Source: Ferruginibacter sp. HRS2-29 (GTDB lineage Bacteria > Bacteroidota > Bacteroidia > Chitinophagales > Chitinophagaceae). Taken from it: a DNA stretch of 64,000 bases. The position numbers were made by a program, and so were the translations under genes. Location: contig NZ_RJUB01000156.1 in NCBI RefSeq assembly GCF_024343615.1, positions 169,633 to 233,632 on the forward strand, given 5' to 3'. Position 1 is the stretch's first letter, and each line of letters opens with the position of its first letter. A model generated the notes under the pieces. That model was not told where the DNA came from. It searched no databases and worked only from the letters and a program-made list of their open reading frames with translations. Below are positions 25,174 to 33,620 of this stretch, piece by piece.

Positions 25174-25225
25174 AAAAAAGGGCCCGCCGCCACCGGCAAA
25201 GGCCTTTCGTATGAAGAAGACGCAC

Positions 25226-28200
25226 TTATTGCTTAATGAATTGAATGGTTTGTAGTGAATTATTGTTGTATAACTGTAATGCATATACGCCGGCCGGTAA
25301 TCCTGCTGTGCTGATTGGTTCGTTTACCGACCTTACCTGGTAGCTGCGCAATAGTTTGCCCTGCACATCAAATATCCGGATCACATCTCCTGCAACGGCT
25401 TCGCTGACCACCATTTTTTCTTTCACAGGGTTTGGTGAAATGCTGAGTGATAATTTTCCATCGAAATTTATTTTCGCCACATTACTGTAAGTGAAGCTGC
25501 CATCGATATCGATCTGTTTCAACCTGTAGTAATTAAATCCTTTGGCCGGCGTTTCATCCGTTCCGGAATAATTATGGATACCGCCACGATTGACAGCTTT
25601 CACAAGTTCCATGAATTTGAAGCGAATGCCATCGGTACTTTTTTCCACTTCATAACGCGAAAGGTTAAACTCGTTTTCTGTCTGCCAGGACAGCCTGATA
25701 TTCACGCCCTGGCGGAAACCTTTAAATGAAATTAATGTCAGCGGAAGCGGATTGATAAGCAGATCCGTAGATGCAATGCTGAACGGACTGAAATTTGATA
25801 CGGGTGCCGCAGTTTTTACAGTTCCAGTTGTCGTTCCTGAAGAGCCACCGTTGCCGAGGTCTTCCCAGGTTGTTCCGGTCCAATGCGCCACTCTCAGTGC
25901 AGCAGGATTGTTGATGTACATGCCACTGGTGGTGCAGGCGCCGTCATAACCGAATGTAAGGGAAACGTTGCTGGTACCGGCTTCGCGTTGTACATCCCAG
26001 TATTCGCAACCACTTACTCTTTTTAAAGCCGTTACTCTTTGTGCGGTATCATAACCAGCCAATGTTGGGTCTGCATAAAAATATTGTGCACTGAAACGGT
26101 CGGTTACGGATGCCGGCGCTGATATGGAAACAGAATCAATAGAGCTGGCAGCACCTACAGGAAATGTAAAAGCATCGTCGCCCGTTTTTGATACAGGGCC
26201 AACAACATGACTGAGGGAATTGCTGCCGGTATGCTTTGCGTTGTCTGCAAAATTCAACATGTTAGCGGTTGATGCGTAAATATTTCCAACACCAAAAAAT
26301 AAGGAATCCGTAATGGTGAGCGGGCTGTTCAATGTTACTCCTCCGGTTCCGGATTTGGCCATGATGATCTTCTGGAGAGATAAAGGCTGTGTTCCCAACT
26401 GGCGGAGTATGCCATTGGCTGCGCCAATGAATTTAGCCCTGTAGATATTGAGGCCTGTTGTAGAATTCAAGGTGAGGTCGCGGGCATACTCATTGGCTGC
26501 AGCAGGGGTACTTATGTTAAATGTACCTACGCCAACCTTGTTATAAGAAACATTTCCATTGTAGCGGTTTATGCGTTCATTATCCAGGTCATATATAATG
26601 TTTGATCCGTTTAATGTATAAGAAGTTGCGCCGGTAATTTCATTACCATGTATGGTGGTATTATATCCGCCGCCATTGCTGGCATCATCGGAAAAATTAA
26701 AATTGCCGGTGATAGAGTTATCGTAGATCCTTGCATAAGCATTTCTGTAACCGGCAATGGTGAAAGAAGCCAGTTTGAGCGTATCTTTTTGGATATTTGT
26801 TTCACCGGTGTTTTGTATAAGAACAGTTCCGCCGGTAGTTTGATTGATGATACGATATAGTTCCAGACGGCCCTGCGAAGGATGGTTTGCTGTCAGGTTG
26901 AAAGTGCCTCCAATTGAAGTTTTAGCAGCGAGGGATCCTATGGTTGTGGAAATTCCGCCTGTATTATTTGTGTACGATAAATTACCGGTGATGGTAGCGC
27001 CATTGAGAAAATAAGCGCCATTGGAAGCCACAGTACGACTGATGTTAACGTTGCCGTTGTAGGTAGATAAGGCCGATTGACCGGTAAAGAACTGTCCTGT
27101 GCCGGCCCCGAAAAAATTTGTAGTACCATTATAGATGTTGCCGGATGTTGTGGAGCCACTTGCTTCGAAAAAAGAGTTGGTTCCGTTGATCGTAAAATTG
27201 CAGGTGCCGGTGAAAATATTGCTGCCGGTATTTGTAGAATAACCACCACCAAACGTTATGTCATCGGATATGCTGATGTCACCTGCGGCGATATCATTGT
27301 TAAACAGTTGCGTATACCCGTCAAGATAACCAGTAACGCTAAACGAGGCCTGTTTCAGCGTATCGTTCCGGATATCGATACCCTTGGCCTTGTTGATAGA
27401 AATTGTTCCGCCGGTAGCCTGATTGATCAGTCGGTACATCCTGAAAAGACCCGTGCTGGCATTGTTGGTGTTGATGTTGACTGTTCCGGTAACATAAGAG
27501 CCAAGGTCCTGCCTGCCGATAGAGGTATTGCCGCCTGCAGGATTGGTGTAGCTGAAGTTCCCGTTTACATGCGAATCACCTGCTCCGAAGATATTGGTTT
27601 CGCCCGCTATAGAACGCGTAACCGTAAGAGGCCCGTTGAAAGCAGATCCGGCAATATAACCCAAATACAAACCTCCGCTTGCATTAGCAGAAAAGCTGGT
27701 AGCGCCATTGTAAGTATTGGATGCATTTGCGGCATTGGCTTCATATAAAATATTAGTACCATTGATGAAAAAATTGGTAGCGCCGGTAAAAGTATTGCCA
27801 TTGACAGTGGTATTGTAACCATTGTTAAAAGCCGGGTCGTCGGATATTTTTACCTGGCCGGTAACGGTAAAATTATTATTGAAGAGATAAGCATAAGGAA
27901 TCTTATATTCTTCGATGATAAATGATGCCAGTTTGAGCGTATCAAATCTTACATCAAAACCTGCTGAATTTTTAACGCTGATGGTTCCGCCGGTGGTCTG
28001 ATTTTTTATGCGGTGTAAAAGAAAGCTGCTGGCGGAGGGAAGTGCAACATTCATGTTTACGGTGCCGGCGATATTAGAAACAATATTGCCCTGGTTGCCT
28101 ATCGTAGAGTTGCCTCCGGTGGTATTATTATAAACAAAATTTCCCGTAACCGTACCGCCGCCGGAAAATATATCAGTATTGCCTGCTGCCGTTCGGCTGA

Positions 28201-28756
28201 TAGTAAGGTTGCCCGAAAAAAGCGAACCTCCGCCCTGGTAAGAAATATAACTGGTGCCGGAGTTGGCTAAATTAAATGTAGCATCAAACATATATTTATT
28301 TGGTTCCGCACCTTCTAAAAAATTATTCTGCCCGCTTACATTAAAGATCACATTATCCGTAAGCGTATCTCTTGAAAAAGTGGCGTTGTACCCGTTAATT
28401 CCCGTATTAACATTGAAAACGACATCTTTTGTGGCATCGCTGTTGGAAATGGTAGCGCCCACTACAGAGGTGTAACCGTTCACGGTTTCTATACTAAAAG
28501 GAAAGCCATTCACGTCCAGCTTGCTGCCCGCCTGCATGGTAAGTGTGTTTACCGTAACCGCTGCGTTCAGCCTGGGATAATTAGTAAGGCTGCCGGGTAT
28601 GGTAACATTGGCCGTAGCCGCCGGTATCCCTGATGGCGACCAGTTATCGGCAACATTCCATGCCGTACTGATCGATCCCGTCCAGGTTTGTGCTTTTGCC
28701 AGGGTGATCGCAATTAAAAAACCGATACTGAGTAAAATTGTCTTTTTCATCTTCAT
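25226..28756 (-). CDS. Large repeat-bearing surface protein with T9SS sorting domain
   Basis: The start at 28756 (MKMKKTILL) leaves a good signal peptide ending KAQ; an in-frame start at 28897 would add 47 residues of non-coding-looking leader. The 1,176-residue protein has three to four tandem repeats of about 145 residues between about 150 and 800. They share words such as NQTTGGTI, DTLKLASF, GATNFFINGTN, YNGATSF and TGNLSYTN, and are Gly/Asn/Thr-rich beta-helix material. A linker with SLSHVVGPVSKTGDDAFTFP follows. The C-terminal 75 residues (from LSISPNPVKEKMVV to LQTIQFIKQ) form a type A T9SS sorting domain. It is probably exported and surface-attached or released, and could act in adhesion. 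It has no enzyme motifs. Confidence 0.9.
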   Translation of the reverse strand: MKMKKTILLSIGFLIAITLAKAQTWTGSISTAWNVADNWSPSGIPAATANVTIPGSLTNYPRLNAAVTVNTLTMQAGSKLDVNGFPFSIETVNGYTSVVGATISNSDATKDVVFNVNTGINGYNATFSRDTLTDNVIFNVSGQNNFLEGAEPNKYMFDATFNLANSGTSYISYQGGGSLFSGNLTISRTAAGNTDIFSGGGTVTGNFVYNNTTGGNSTIGNQGNIVSNIAGTVNMNVALPSASSFLLHRIKNQTTGGTISVKNSAGFDVRFDTLKLASFIIEEYKIPYAYLFNNNFTVTGQVKISDDPAFNNGYNTTVNGNTFTGATNFFINGTNILYEANAANASNTYNGATSFSANASGGLYLGYIAGSAFNGPLTVTRSIAGETNIFGAGDSHVNGNFSYTNPAGGNTSIGRQDLGSYVTGTVNINTNNASTGLFRMYRLINQATGGTISINKAKGIDIRNDTLKQASFSVTGYLDGYTQLFNNDIAAGDISISDDITFGGGYSTNTGSNIFTGTCNFTINGTNSFFEASGSTTSGNIYNGTTNFFGAGTGQFFTGQSALSTYNGNVNISRTVASNGAYFLNGATITGNLSYTNNTGGISTTIGSLAAKTSIGGTFNLTANHPSQGRLELYRIINQTTGGTVLIQNTGETNIQKDTLKLASFTIAGYRNAYARIYDNSITGNFNFSDDASNGGGYNTTIHGNEITGATSYTLNGSNIIYDLDNERINRYNGNVSYNKVGVGTFNISTPAAANEYARDLTLNSTTGLNIYRAKFIGAANGILRQLGTQPLSLQKIIMAKSGTGGVTLNSPLTITDSLFFGVGNIYASTANMLNFADNAKHTGSNSLSHVVGPVSKTGDDAFTFPVGAASSIDSVSISAPASVTDRFSAQYFYADPTLAGYDTAQRVTALKRVSGCEYWDVQREAGTSNVSLTFGYDGACTTSGMYINNPAALRVAHWTGTTWEDLGNGGSSGTTTGTVKTAAPVSNFSPFSIASTDLLINPLPLTLISFKGFRQGVNIRLSWQTENEFNLSRYEVEKSTDGIRFKFMELVKAVNRGGIHNYSGTDETPAKGFNYYRLKQIDIDGSFTYSNVAKINFDGKLSLSISPNPVKEKMVVSEAVAGDVIRIFDVQGKLLRSYQVRSVNEPISTAGLPAGVYALQLYNNNSLQTIQFIKQ

Positions 28757-28824
28757 AACGTTTAAAAAATAAATGATCAGGAACTGGTCTGCAGGAGATA
28801 TCGGAAGAAGGTCAAAATTTGCTT

Positions 28825-28862
28825 TTTGTTGTCGGGGAGGAAATACATAGTTTGTAGTAGAT
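28825..28862 (+). promoter_or_regulatory. Candidate promoter and twin element, copy 1
   Basis: TTTG at 28825-28828 is spaced 19 bp from TAGTTTG at 28848-28854, close to the Bacteroidota promoter pattern but with one base fewer in the -7 element. The block 28841-28862 matches 29123-29144 at 20 of 22 bases. A transcript from it would run into the terminator at 29069. Confidence 0.4.
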
Positions 28863-29096
28863 GCGCTAAATACCCTGAGCAGGGTATTGCGAAGCAATCC
28901 TTTTGCCTGTAGATTTACTGTAAAGGTTTACAAAGCACCTCGGCGGGGCTTCAGTTCCGGCGAAGTGTCCCTTAAAATCAATCCTGCGGGCTGGCTGCGG
29001 TTCCAGGTGTAATCAGCCGCCTTGCAATGGGTAAACTGGGTTCTCTTGTAGGCCTTTTTAGTTTAGAGCGGTTTCGAAAGAAACCGTTTCTTTTTT
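28858..29096 (+). ncRNA. Candidate structured RNA ended by an intrinsic terminator
   Basis: No protein-coding frame with plausible features reads here on the plus strand, yet a strong terminator closes the segment. Predicted pairings include GTTTAC (28926-28931) with GTAAAC (29031-29036) as a closing stem, CACCTCGGCGG (28936-28946) with CCGGCGAAGTG (28957-28967, two mismatches), and a bulged GCGG-CTG with CAGCCGC (29014-29020). This could be a small RNA or an attenuated leader of the kinase gene. I recognise no known RNA family. The start is estimated from the upstream promoter-like element. Confidence 0.4.
29069..29096 (+). terminator. Intrinsic terminator upstream of the histidine kinase
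   Basis: A 7-bp stem (CGGTTTC with GAAACCG) capped by a GAAA tetraloop is followed by TTTC and six T. It lies 110 bp before the kinase ATG with no plus-strand gene upstream of it. Confidence 0.85.
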
Positions 29097-29122
29097 GTGT
29101 ATATGCAAAAGCGGCCATCAAT

Positions 29123-29144
29123 AAATACATAATTTGTAGTACAT
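29123..29144 (+). promoter_or_regulatory. Twin element, copy 2, upstream of the histidine kinase
   Basis: This 22-bp block (core TACATAATTTGTAGTA) repeats the one at 28841-28862 and includes TAATTTG, a one-base-shorter form of the -7 consensus, 62 bp before the kinase ATG. It may be the kinase promoter or a binding site. Confidence 0.4.
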
Positions 29145-29206
29145 ACTTATACAAAATCATCCCTACTTTTATCCCGTTGCAAAAATTAAAACCTGCAACA
29201 CTTCGT

Positions 29207-31141
29207 ATGGTACGCCGCTTTTTGTTTACCGGTTTGTTCGTAGCGTATGCGCTGGTTGCAAAAGCCCAGACTGCAACCATAGAGCAGTGCATGAAAAATG
29301 TGCAGGCCGCCACTTCTGATGAGGCAAGGCTTACGGCGCTTATCCGCTTGTGCGAAGAGCATGCCAGCATGCAGAAAGACAGCCTTTGGAAATATGCTGT
29401 GATGACAAGGTCATATGCAGCCGCACAAAATAACGAGCGCAAAAAAAGCCTCGCGGAAGTAGCAGTCATCAATGCCTGCCTCCGGTTGGGAAAAACAGAC
29501 AGTGCACTCACGTTGATAGAACCGGAAATCCTCAGGAACCCCCTGGAGAAAACCAATACACGCTCCATTTATTTTACGCTTGCTGCGCAAAAGATCGATT
29601 GCTTCGGAGACGCATTCAACTACAGGGATGCATTGTCTGCATTGTATAAGATCATCAATGAAGCCGAACAGCACGGCGATTCGCTGGTGCTGGCAAAAAA
29701 CATGAATACAGTGGGGGTGATACAATACAATCTCGATCATGTTCCCGATGCTTTTTCCTGGTATTTCAAAGGCATTTCTTTTACATCTTCCACACAAAAA
29801 TTTGATGCGCCATTGGCGGCACTTTATATCAATCTTGCAGAAACCTATCGTTGGGTAGAAAAGCTTGATTCGGCGCAATACTATATCAGCAAGGCGATCC
29901 CGCTTTGTGAACGAAGTGAGAATCTTTTTTTTCTGGCGAATGCTATCCGTGTAAAAGCCAGTATTTACAAGCAACTCAAACAATACGACCTCGCTGAATC
30001 AACCATGTTGAATTGTATCATCATCCGCGAAAAGCTGGAAGGGAAACTGCAATATAGCAATGAACAGCTGGCATTGGCCAATATTTACATGAATGCGATG
30101 CAGACAGACAAGGCGATCAAAATACTGACGGATGCGCTGGCGCAAAATCCTGTGGTGCAAAAAATGGATCCGCTGGCGATATCGTATTACAAAAGCCTTG
30201 CGAAATGTTACAAGCTAAAAGGGGATGATAAAAATTATGAGGAAACACTTGAAAAACTGATCGCCGCCAAAGATGCGTTTTACGAAGAAAATTATTCACG
30301 TTCCATTGCGGAACTGCAGACAAAATACGAGTTTGAAAAAAAGGAAAGCACCATCATCCGGCAAAAACTGGATCTCACACAAAAAAATTATCTTTTTTAC
30401 GGTTCATTGATCACGCTTGGTTTTGTGATGACCTTGTCGTGGTTGTTATTTAAGAATTACCGCCGCAGGCAAAAGCTGGCGATGGACAAAGCATTGTATA
30501 AAGAAAAAATATTGTCTGGAGTTGCAGTAAAGGAAGCTGAAGAAAAAGAACGGAAGAGGATCGCCGCCGATCTTCACGACAACCTGGGTGCTTATGCGGC
30601 TTCTATCGTTTCCAATCTTGATCAGATAGAGTTGCAGGAACTCAATGAAGCTACCGCTATTCCATTGCAGGAACTGCGGAACAATTCGCAGGCGATCGTT
30701 GCACAGCTGGGGGATACTATCTGGGCGTTGAAAAAAGATGCACTTTCGCTTACTGACATCAGCGACCGCTTAAAAATATTCATTCAACGCGTTCAGCGGA
30801 GTTATCCGCAGGTGGCGATGGATGTGGAAGAGCAGATAGAAAATGACAGGTTATTGCCGCCGTCGCAGGCGTTTCACCTGTTCAGCATCTTGCAGGAAGC
30901 CATCATCAATGCACTGAAACATAGCCGTTGCAAAAGGGTTCAGGTAACGCTTACATCAAAGGAACAGTGGAGTATCGAAGTGGCTGATGACGGTATCGGT
31001 ATTGACGAAAAGCACGTGGCAGGCAGCAACAATGGTATCTCAAACATGCAGAAACGGGCCGCTGAATTTGGCTGGGAAGTAAGCTGGAAGAAGACTTTGC
31101 CGGGAACAAACGTGAGCATATCGCCCGCTACTACAAATTGA
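29207..31141 (+). CDS. TPR-containing sensor histidine kinase (HisKA_3/NarL type)
   Basis: The start at 29207 (MVRRFLFTGL) gives 644 residues and a signal peptide ending AKAQ; an in-frame start at 29027 would overlap the terminator region. The periplasmic part (about 25-390) is built of TPR-like helical repeats. One membrane helix follows (NYLFYGSLITLGFVMTLSWL), then a short coiled coil, then a HisKA_3 domain with the phospho-acceptor His457 in ADLHDNLGAY. The HATPase domain has its N box in ILQEAIINALKHS and G1 box in VADDGIGI. It probably phosphorylates the LuxR-type regulator encoded 37 bp downstream. The signal sensed is unknown. Confidence 0.93.
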   Translation: MVRRFLFTGLFVAYALVAKAQTATIEQCMKNVQAATSDEARLTALIRLCEEHASMQKDSLWKYAVMTRSYAAAQNNERKKSLAEVAVINACLRLGKTDSALTLIEPEILRNPLEKTNTRSIYFTLAAQKIDCFGDAFNYRDALSALYKIINEAEQHGDSLVLAKNMNTVGVIQYNLDHVPDAFSWYFKGISFTSSTQKFDAPLAALYINLAETYRWVEKLDSAQYYISKAIPLCERSENLFFLANAIRVKASIYKQLKQYDLAESTMLNCIIIREKLEGKLQYSNEQLALANIYMNAMQTDKAIKILTDALAQNPVVQKMDPLAISYYKSLAKCYKLKGDDKNYEETLEKLIAAKDAFYEENYSRSIAELQTKYEFEKKESTIIRQKLDLTQKNYLFYGSLITLGFVMTLSWLLFKNYRRRQKLAMDKALYKEKILSGVAVKEAEEKERKRIAADLHDNLGAYAASIVSNLDQIELQELNEATAIPLQELRNNSQAIVAQLGDTIWALKKDALSLTDISDRLKIFIQRVQRSYPQVAMDVEEQIENDRLLPPSQAFHLFSILQEAIINALKHSRCKRVQVTLTSKEQWSIEVADDGIGIDEKHVAGSNNGISNMQKRAAEFGWEVSWKKTLPGTNVSISPATTN

Positions 31142-31178
31142 TTATTGTACAACATCGTTTATTCAATCACATTGCAGG

Positions 31179-31865
31179 ATGCAATCAACAAACAAAATAC
31201 AGATAGCGCTTACAGAAGACAACCAGATCAACAGGAATACTTTCCTGCAGAAATTCGGTTTGTTGAAAGGTTATGAATTGATGTTCGTTGCAAACAATGG
31301 AAACGAATGCCTGGCGGCGCTCAAAGGAACGCCGGTGAAACAGTTGCCCAAAGTGATTTTCATGGATATTGAAATGCCCGGGCTGGATGGGATACAGACC
31401 ATCGCGATGGCAAAAGCATTGTACCCGCAGATACATTTTATAGTACTGACGGTTTTCGATGATGACGAAAAAATTTTCCAGGCTATACAGGCCGGCGCTT
31501 CAGGATATCTTTTGAAACACGAGCCGGCAACATTTCTCCAGGATGCCATCAGCCATGTGCTTGAATTTGGCGGAGCGCCCATGAGCCCGGCCATTGCCCG
31601 AAAAGCCCTCCAGTTATTAAGCAGATCCTCCTTTTCGCAGGAACCTTCTCCACACCAGCAACTGCCCGAAAAGATCACCGGGAGGGAAGAGGAGATATTG
31701 AAACATATGGTCAACGGCTGGGATGCCAAACGCATATCTTCCGTGCTGAACATAAGCGTACTCACGGTACGTAAACACATCGCGAACATCTACGAAAAAC
31801 TGCATGTGCAGTCGAGGGCAGAGATCATCAATATGGCCTACCAGAACAAATGGTTTAAAGAATAG
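31179..31865 (+). CDS. LuxR/NarL-family response regulator
   Basis: This encodes 228 residues. The receiver domain (about 8-128) carries the phospho-acceptor Asp63 in IFMDIEMPG, an acidic pair near the N-terminus (TEDNQ), Thr in FIVLTVF and Lys in LLKHEP. The C-terminal LuxR-type HTH (about 165-225) reads ITGREEEILKHMVNGWDAKR and then VRKHIANIYEKLHV. It is the cognate partner of the kinase encoded immediately upstream (37 bp gap). Its targets are unknown. The twin 22-bp elements at 28841 and 29123, in the divergent region of the adhesin and the kinase, are candidate binding sites, but this is untested. Confidence 0.95.
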   Translation: MQSTNKIQIALTEDNQINRNTFLQKFGLLKGYELMFVANNGNECLAALKGTPVKQLPKVIFMDIEMPGLDGIQTIAMAKALYPQIHFIVLTVFDDDEKIFQAIQAGASGYLLKHEPATFLQDAISHVLEFGGAPMSPAIARKALQLLSRSSFSQEPSPHQQLPEKITGREEEILKHMVNGWDAKRISSVLNISVLTVRKHIANIYEKLHVQSRAEIINMAYQNKWFKE

Positions 31866-32018
31866 GGAAAATAAAATAAGAAACACAAAACAAGAAACAC
31901 AAAATAAGAAACATACAATAAGAAATACAAAATAAGGAATCGGGTGACTAACGGGTGCCCCCCGCTTTCTTATTCCCTATTTTTCATTCCTTATTTCTTA
32001 TTTACCAAAGGATTAAGC
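31866..32018. repeat. Inverted repeat of AATAAGAAACA words
   Basis: The left side (31868-31940) is a run of AAATAAGAAACAC-like words and the right side (31970-32006) carries the complementary TTCTTATTCCCTATTTTTC words. It separates the response regulator from the paa operator. The word class also occurs at 2504-2648. Confidence 0.65.
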
Positions 32019-32032
32019 ATGCGCAGATGTTT

Positions 32033-32050
32033 AACTAACACTTGTTAGCT
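32033..32050. promoter_or_regulatory. Candidate TetR/PaaR operator, site 2
   Basis: AACTAACACTTGTTAGCT contains the perfect palindrome CTAACA-CT-TGTTAG and lies 33 bp before the paaA ATG. It shares AACTAA-N6-TTAGYT with the site before tetR at 23370-23387. It resembles inverted-repeat operators described for TetR-type PaaR repressors. Confidence 0.68.
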
Positions 32051-32083
32051 TATTTATGTATTTTTATGCCTTAATTTATTGCC

Positions 32084-33025
32084 ATGCAGTTACACGATCT
32101 CGAAAAAAAATTCCAGGAAAAGATTGACAAGGAAATAAAGATAGAGCCGAAGGATTGGATGCCGGAAGCGTATCGTAAAACCAATGTTCGGCAGATAAGC
32201 CAGCATGCGCATAGCGAGATCGTGGGCATGTTGCCGGAAGGCAACTGGATCAGCCGGGCCCCATCGCTGAAAAGAAAAGCGATCCTTATCGCGAAAGTAC
32301 AGGATGAAGCCGGTCATGGATTGTATTTATATTCAGCCGCCGAAACACTGGGCACAAGCCGCGAACAGATGATCGATGACCTCCATAGCGGTAAAGCAAA
32401 ATACTCTTCCATTTTTAATTACCCGACACTTACCTGGGCCGACATGGGCGCAGTAGGCTGGCTAGTGGATGGCGCCGCAATATTGAACCAGGTCATGTTA
32501 TGCCGTACTTCTTACGGTCCATATGCAAGAGCGATGGTACGTATCTGTAAAGAAGAAAGTTTTCATCAACGCCAGGGCTTCGAAAGCCTGCTGGTACTAA
32601 GCAGGGGTACACCCGAGCAAAAAGCGATGTGCCAGGATGCCATCAACCGTTGGTGGTGGCCAAGCCTGATGATGTTTGGGCCAAAGGATAGTGAGAGCAC
32701 CAACAGCGACCAGAGCATGAAATGGAAAATAAAAAGAAAAACAAACGATGAACTTCGTCAAAGTTTTGTGAACATGGCTGTGGAACAGGTAAAACTGTTG
32801 GGAATGACATTGCCCGACCCCGATCTGAAATGGAATGAAGCCACTAAGAATTACGATTTTGGTGAAATAAACTGGGAAGAATTCTGGGCCGTAGTGAAAG
32901 GTAATGGCCCCTGCAACAAACAGCGGCTGGCTGCAAGAAACAAAGCTCATAAAGAAGGAGCCTGGGTACGCGAAGCAGCATTGGCATATGCGGCAAAAAA
33001 AGCCGCCCGTGAAAAAGCTGCGTAG
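32084..33025 (+). CDS. paaA: 1,2-phenylacetyl-CoA epoxidase catalytic subunit
   Basis: PaaA is the di-iron subunit of the PaaABCE oxygenase that converts phenylacetyl-CoA to the ring-1,2-epoxide. The 313 residues match the family in length. Iron ligands can be seen in the ferritin-like helices: KVQDEAGHGLYLYSAAETLG (about 70-89) and CKEESFHQRQGFESLL (about 155-170). The trailing WWWPSLMMFGPKDSEST segment is characteristic. It heads the cluster paaA-osmC-paaB-paaC behind a TetR operator. A tandem imperfect repeat overlaps its 3' end. Confidence 0.95.
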   Translation: MQLHDLEKKFQEKIDKEIKIEPKDWMPEAYRKTNVRQISQHAHSEIVGMLPEGNWISRAPSLKRKAILIAKVQDEAGHGLYLYSAAETLGTSREQMIDDLHSGKAKYSSIFNYPTLTWADMGAVGWLVDGAAILNQVMLCRTSYGPYARAMVRICKEESFHQRQGFESLLVLSRGTPEQKAMCQDAINRWWWPSLMMFGPKDSESTNSDQSMKWKIKRKTNDELRQSFVNMAVEQVKLLGMTLPDPDLKWNEATKNYDFGEINWEEFWAVVKGNGPCNKQRLAARNKAHKEGAWVREAALAYAAKKAAREKAA

Positions 33026-33104
33026 CAGGAGCGTGCCTGTGGTGCGTTCATTTGAAATTGCCTGTGCTTGTCTCGCCGAATAGCAGGGGCGCGTTCATTT
33101 GAAA
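33023..33104 (+). repeat. Imperfect direct repeat in the paaA-osmC gap
   Basis: TAGCAGGAGCG at 33023 recurs as TAGCAGGGGCG at 33081, and GCGTTCATTTGAAA occurs at 33044-33057 and again at 33091-33104. The first copy starts at the paaA stop codon. Confidence 0.65.
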
Positions 33105-33137
33105 ATTTCCTTTTGGGGGTATTTAAAAAAATAAATC

Positions 33138-33605
33138 ATGCGATCACATCATTATTCAATAACCATCAACTGGACGGGCAATAAAGGAACCGGAACAGAT
33201 AGTTACCGCACCTATGGCAGAAGTTATGAAGTGATGGGTGATAATAAAGTGATCATAAAAGGGTCTTCGGACTCCGCTTTTTTGGGCGACAAAACAAAAC
33301 ACAATCCTGAAGAACTCCTGCTGGCATCGCTTTCAAGTTGCCATTTGTTGTGGTATCTGCATTTGTGTTCGGAGGCAGGAGTGATTGTGACAGGATATAA
33401 AGATGCGGCAAAAGCGGTGATGGTTGAGACGGCCGATGGTGGTGGACGATTTGAATCGGTGACGTTATTTCCCGAAGTAAAAGTGAAAGAGGCTTCGATG
33501 ATAACAAGAGCGAATGAATTACATACAAGGGCGAATAAATTATGTTTCATCGCGAATTCGGTTAATTTTCCTGTGCATCATCAGCCCACGTGCGTAGCTG
33601 AATAA
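33138..33605 (+). CDS. OsmC/Ohr-family protein
   Basis: This encodes 155 residues of the OsmC superfamily, thiol peroxidases that reduce organic hydroperoxides. NPEELLLASLSSCHLLWYLH (about 57-76) contains the catalytic Cys in its helix. The second Cys of the active site is probably the one in NKLCFIANS near residue 135, as in the YhfA/OsmC type. It sits inside the paa operon between paaA and paaB, 112 bp after paaA and 15 bp before paaB. A role in removing peroxides formed by uncoupled epoxidase turnover is an attractive inference but not shown. Confidence 0.85.
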   Translation: MRSHHYSITINWTGNKGTGTDSYRTYGRSYEVMGDNKVIIKGSSDSAFLGDKTKHNPEELLLASLSSCHLLWYLHLCSEAGVIVTGYKDAAKAVMVETADGGGRFESVTLFPEVKVKEASMITRANELHTRANKLCFIANSVNFPVHHQPTCVAE

Positions 33606-33620
33606 ATAAAATTTAATGGT

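Larger units (their letters stand above)
28757..29206. other. Divergent intergenic region with twin motif, RNA candidate and terminator
   Basis: These 450 bp between the T9SS protein and the histidine kinase contain two near-identical 22-bp elements, a perfect 8-bp hairpin at 28869-28888 (ATACCCTG with CAGGGTAT), a structured stretch at 28925-29036 and a plus-strand terminator at 29069-29096. Each of the main items is listed separately. Confidence 0.6.

Noticed and set aside
28858..29096. Known housekeeping RNA (SRP RNA, tmRNA or RNase P RNA)
   Set aside because: The conserved signature sequences of these RNAs, such as the SRP GGAAGC loop region or the RNase P core, are not present.
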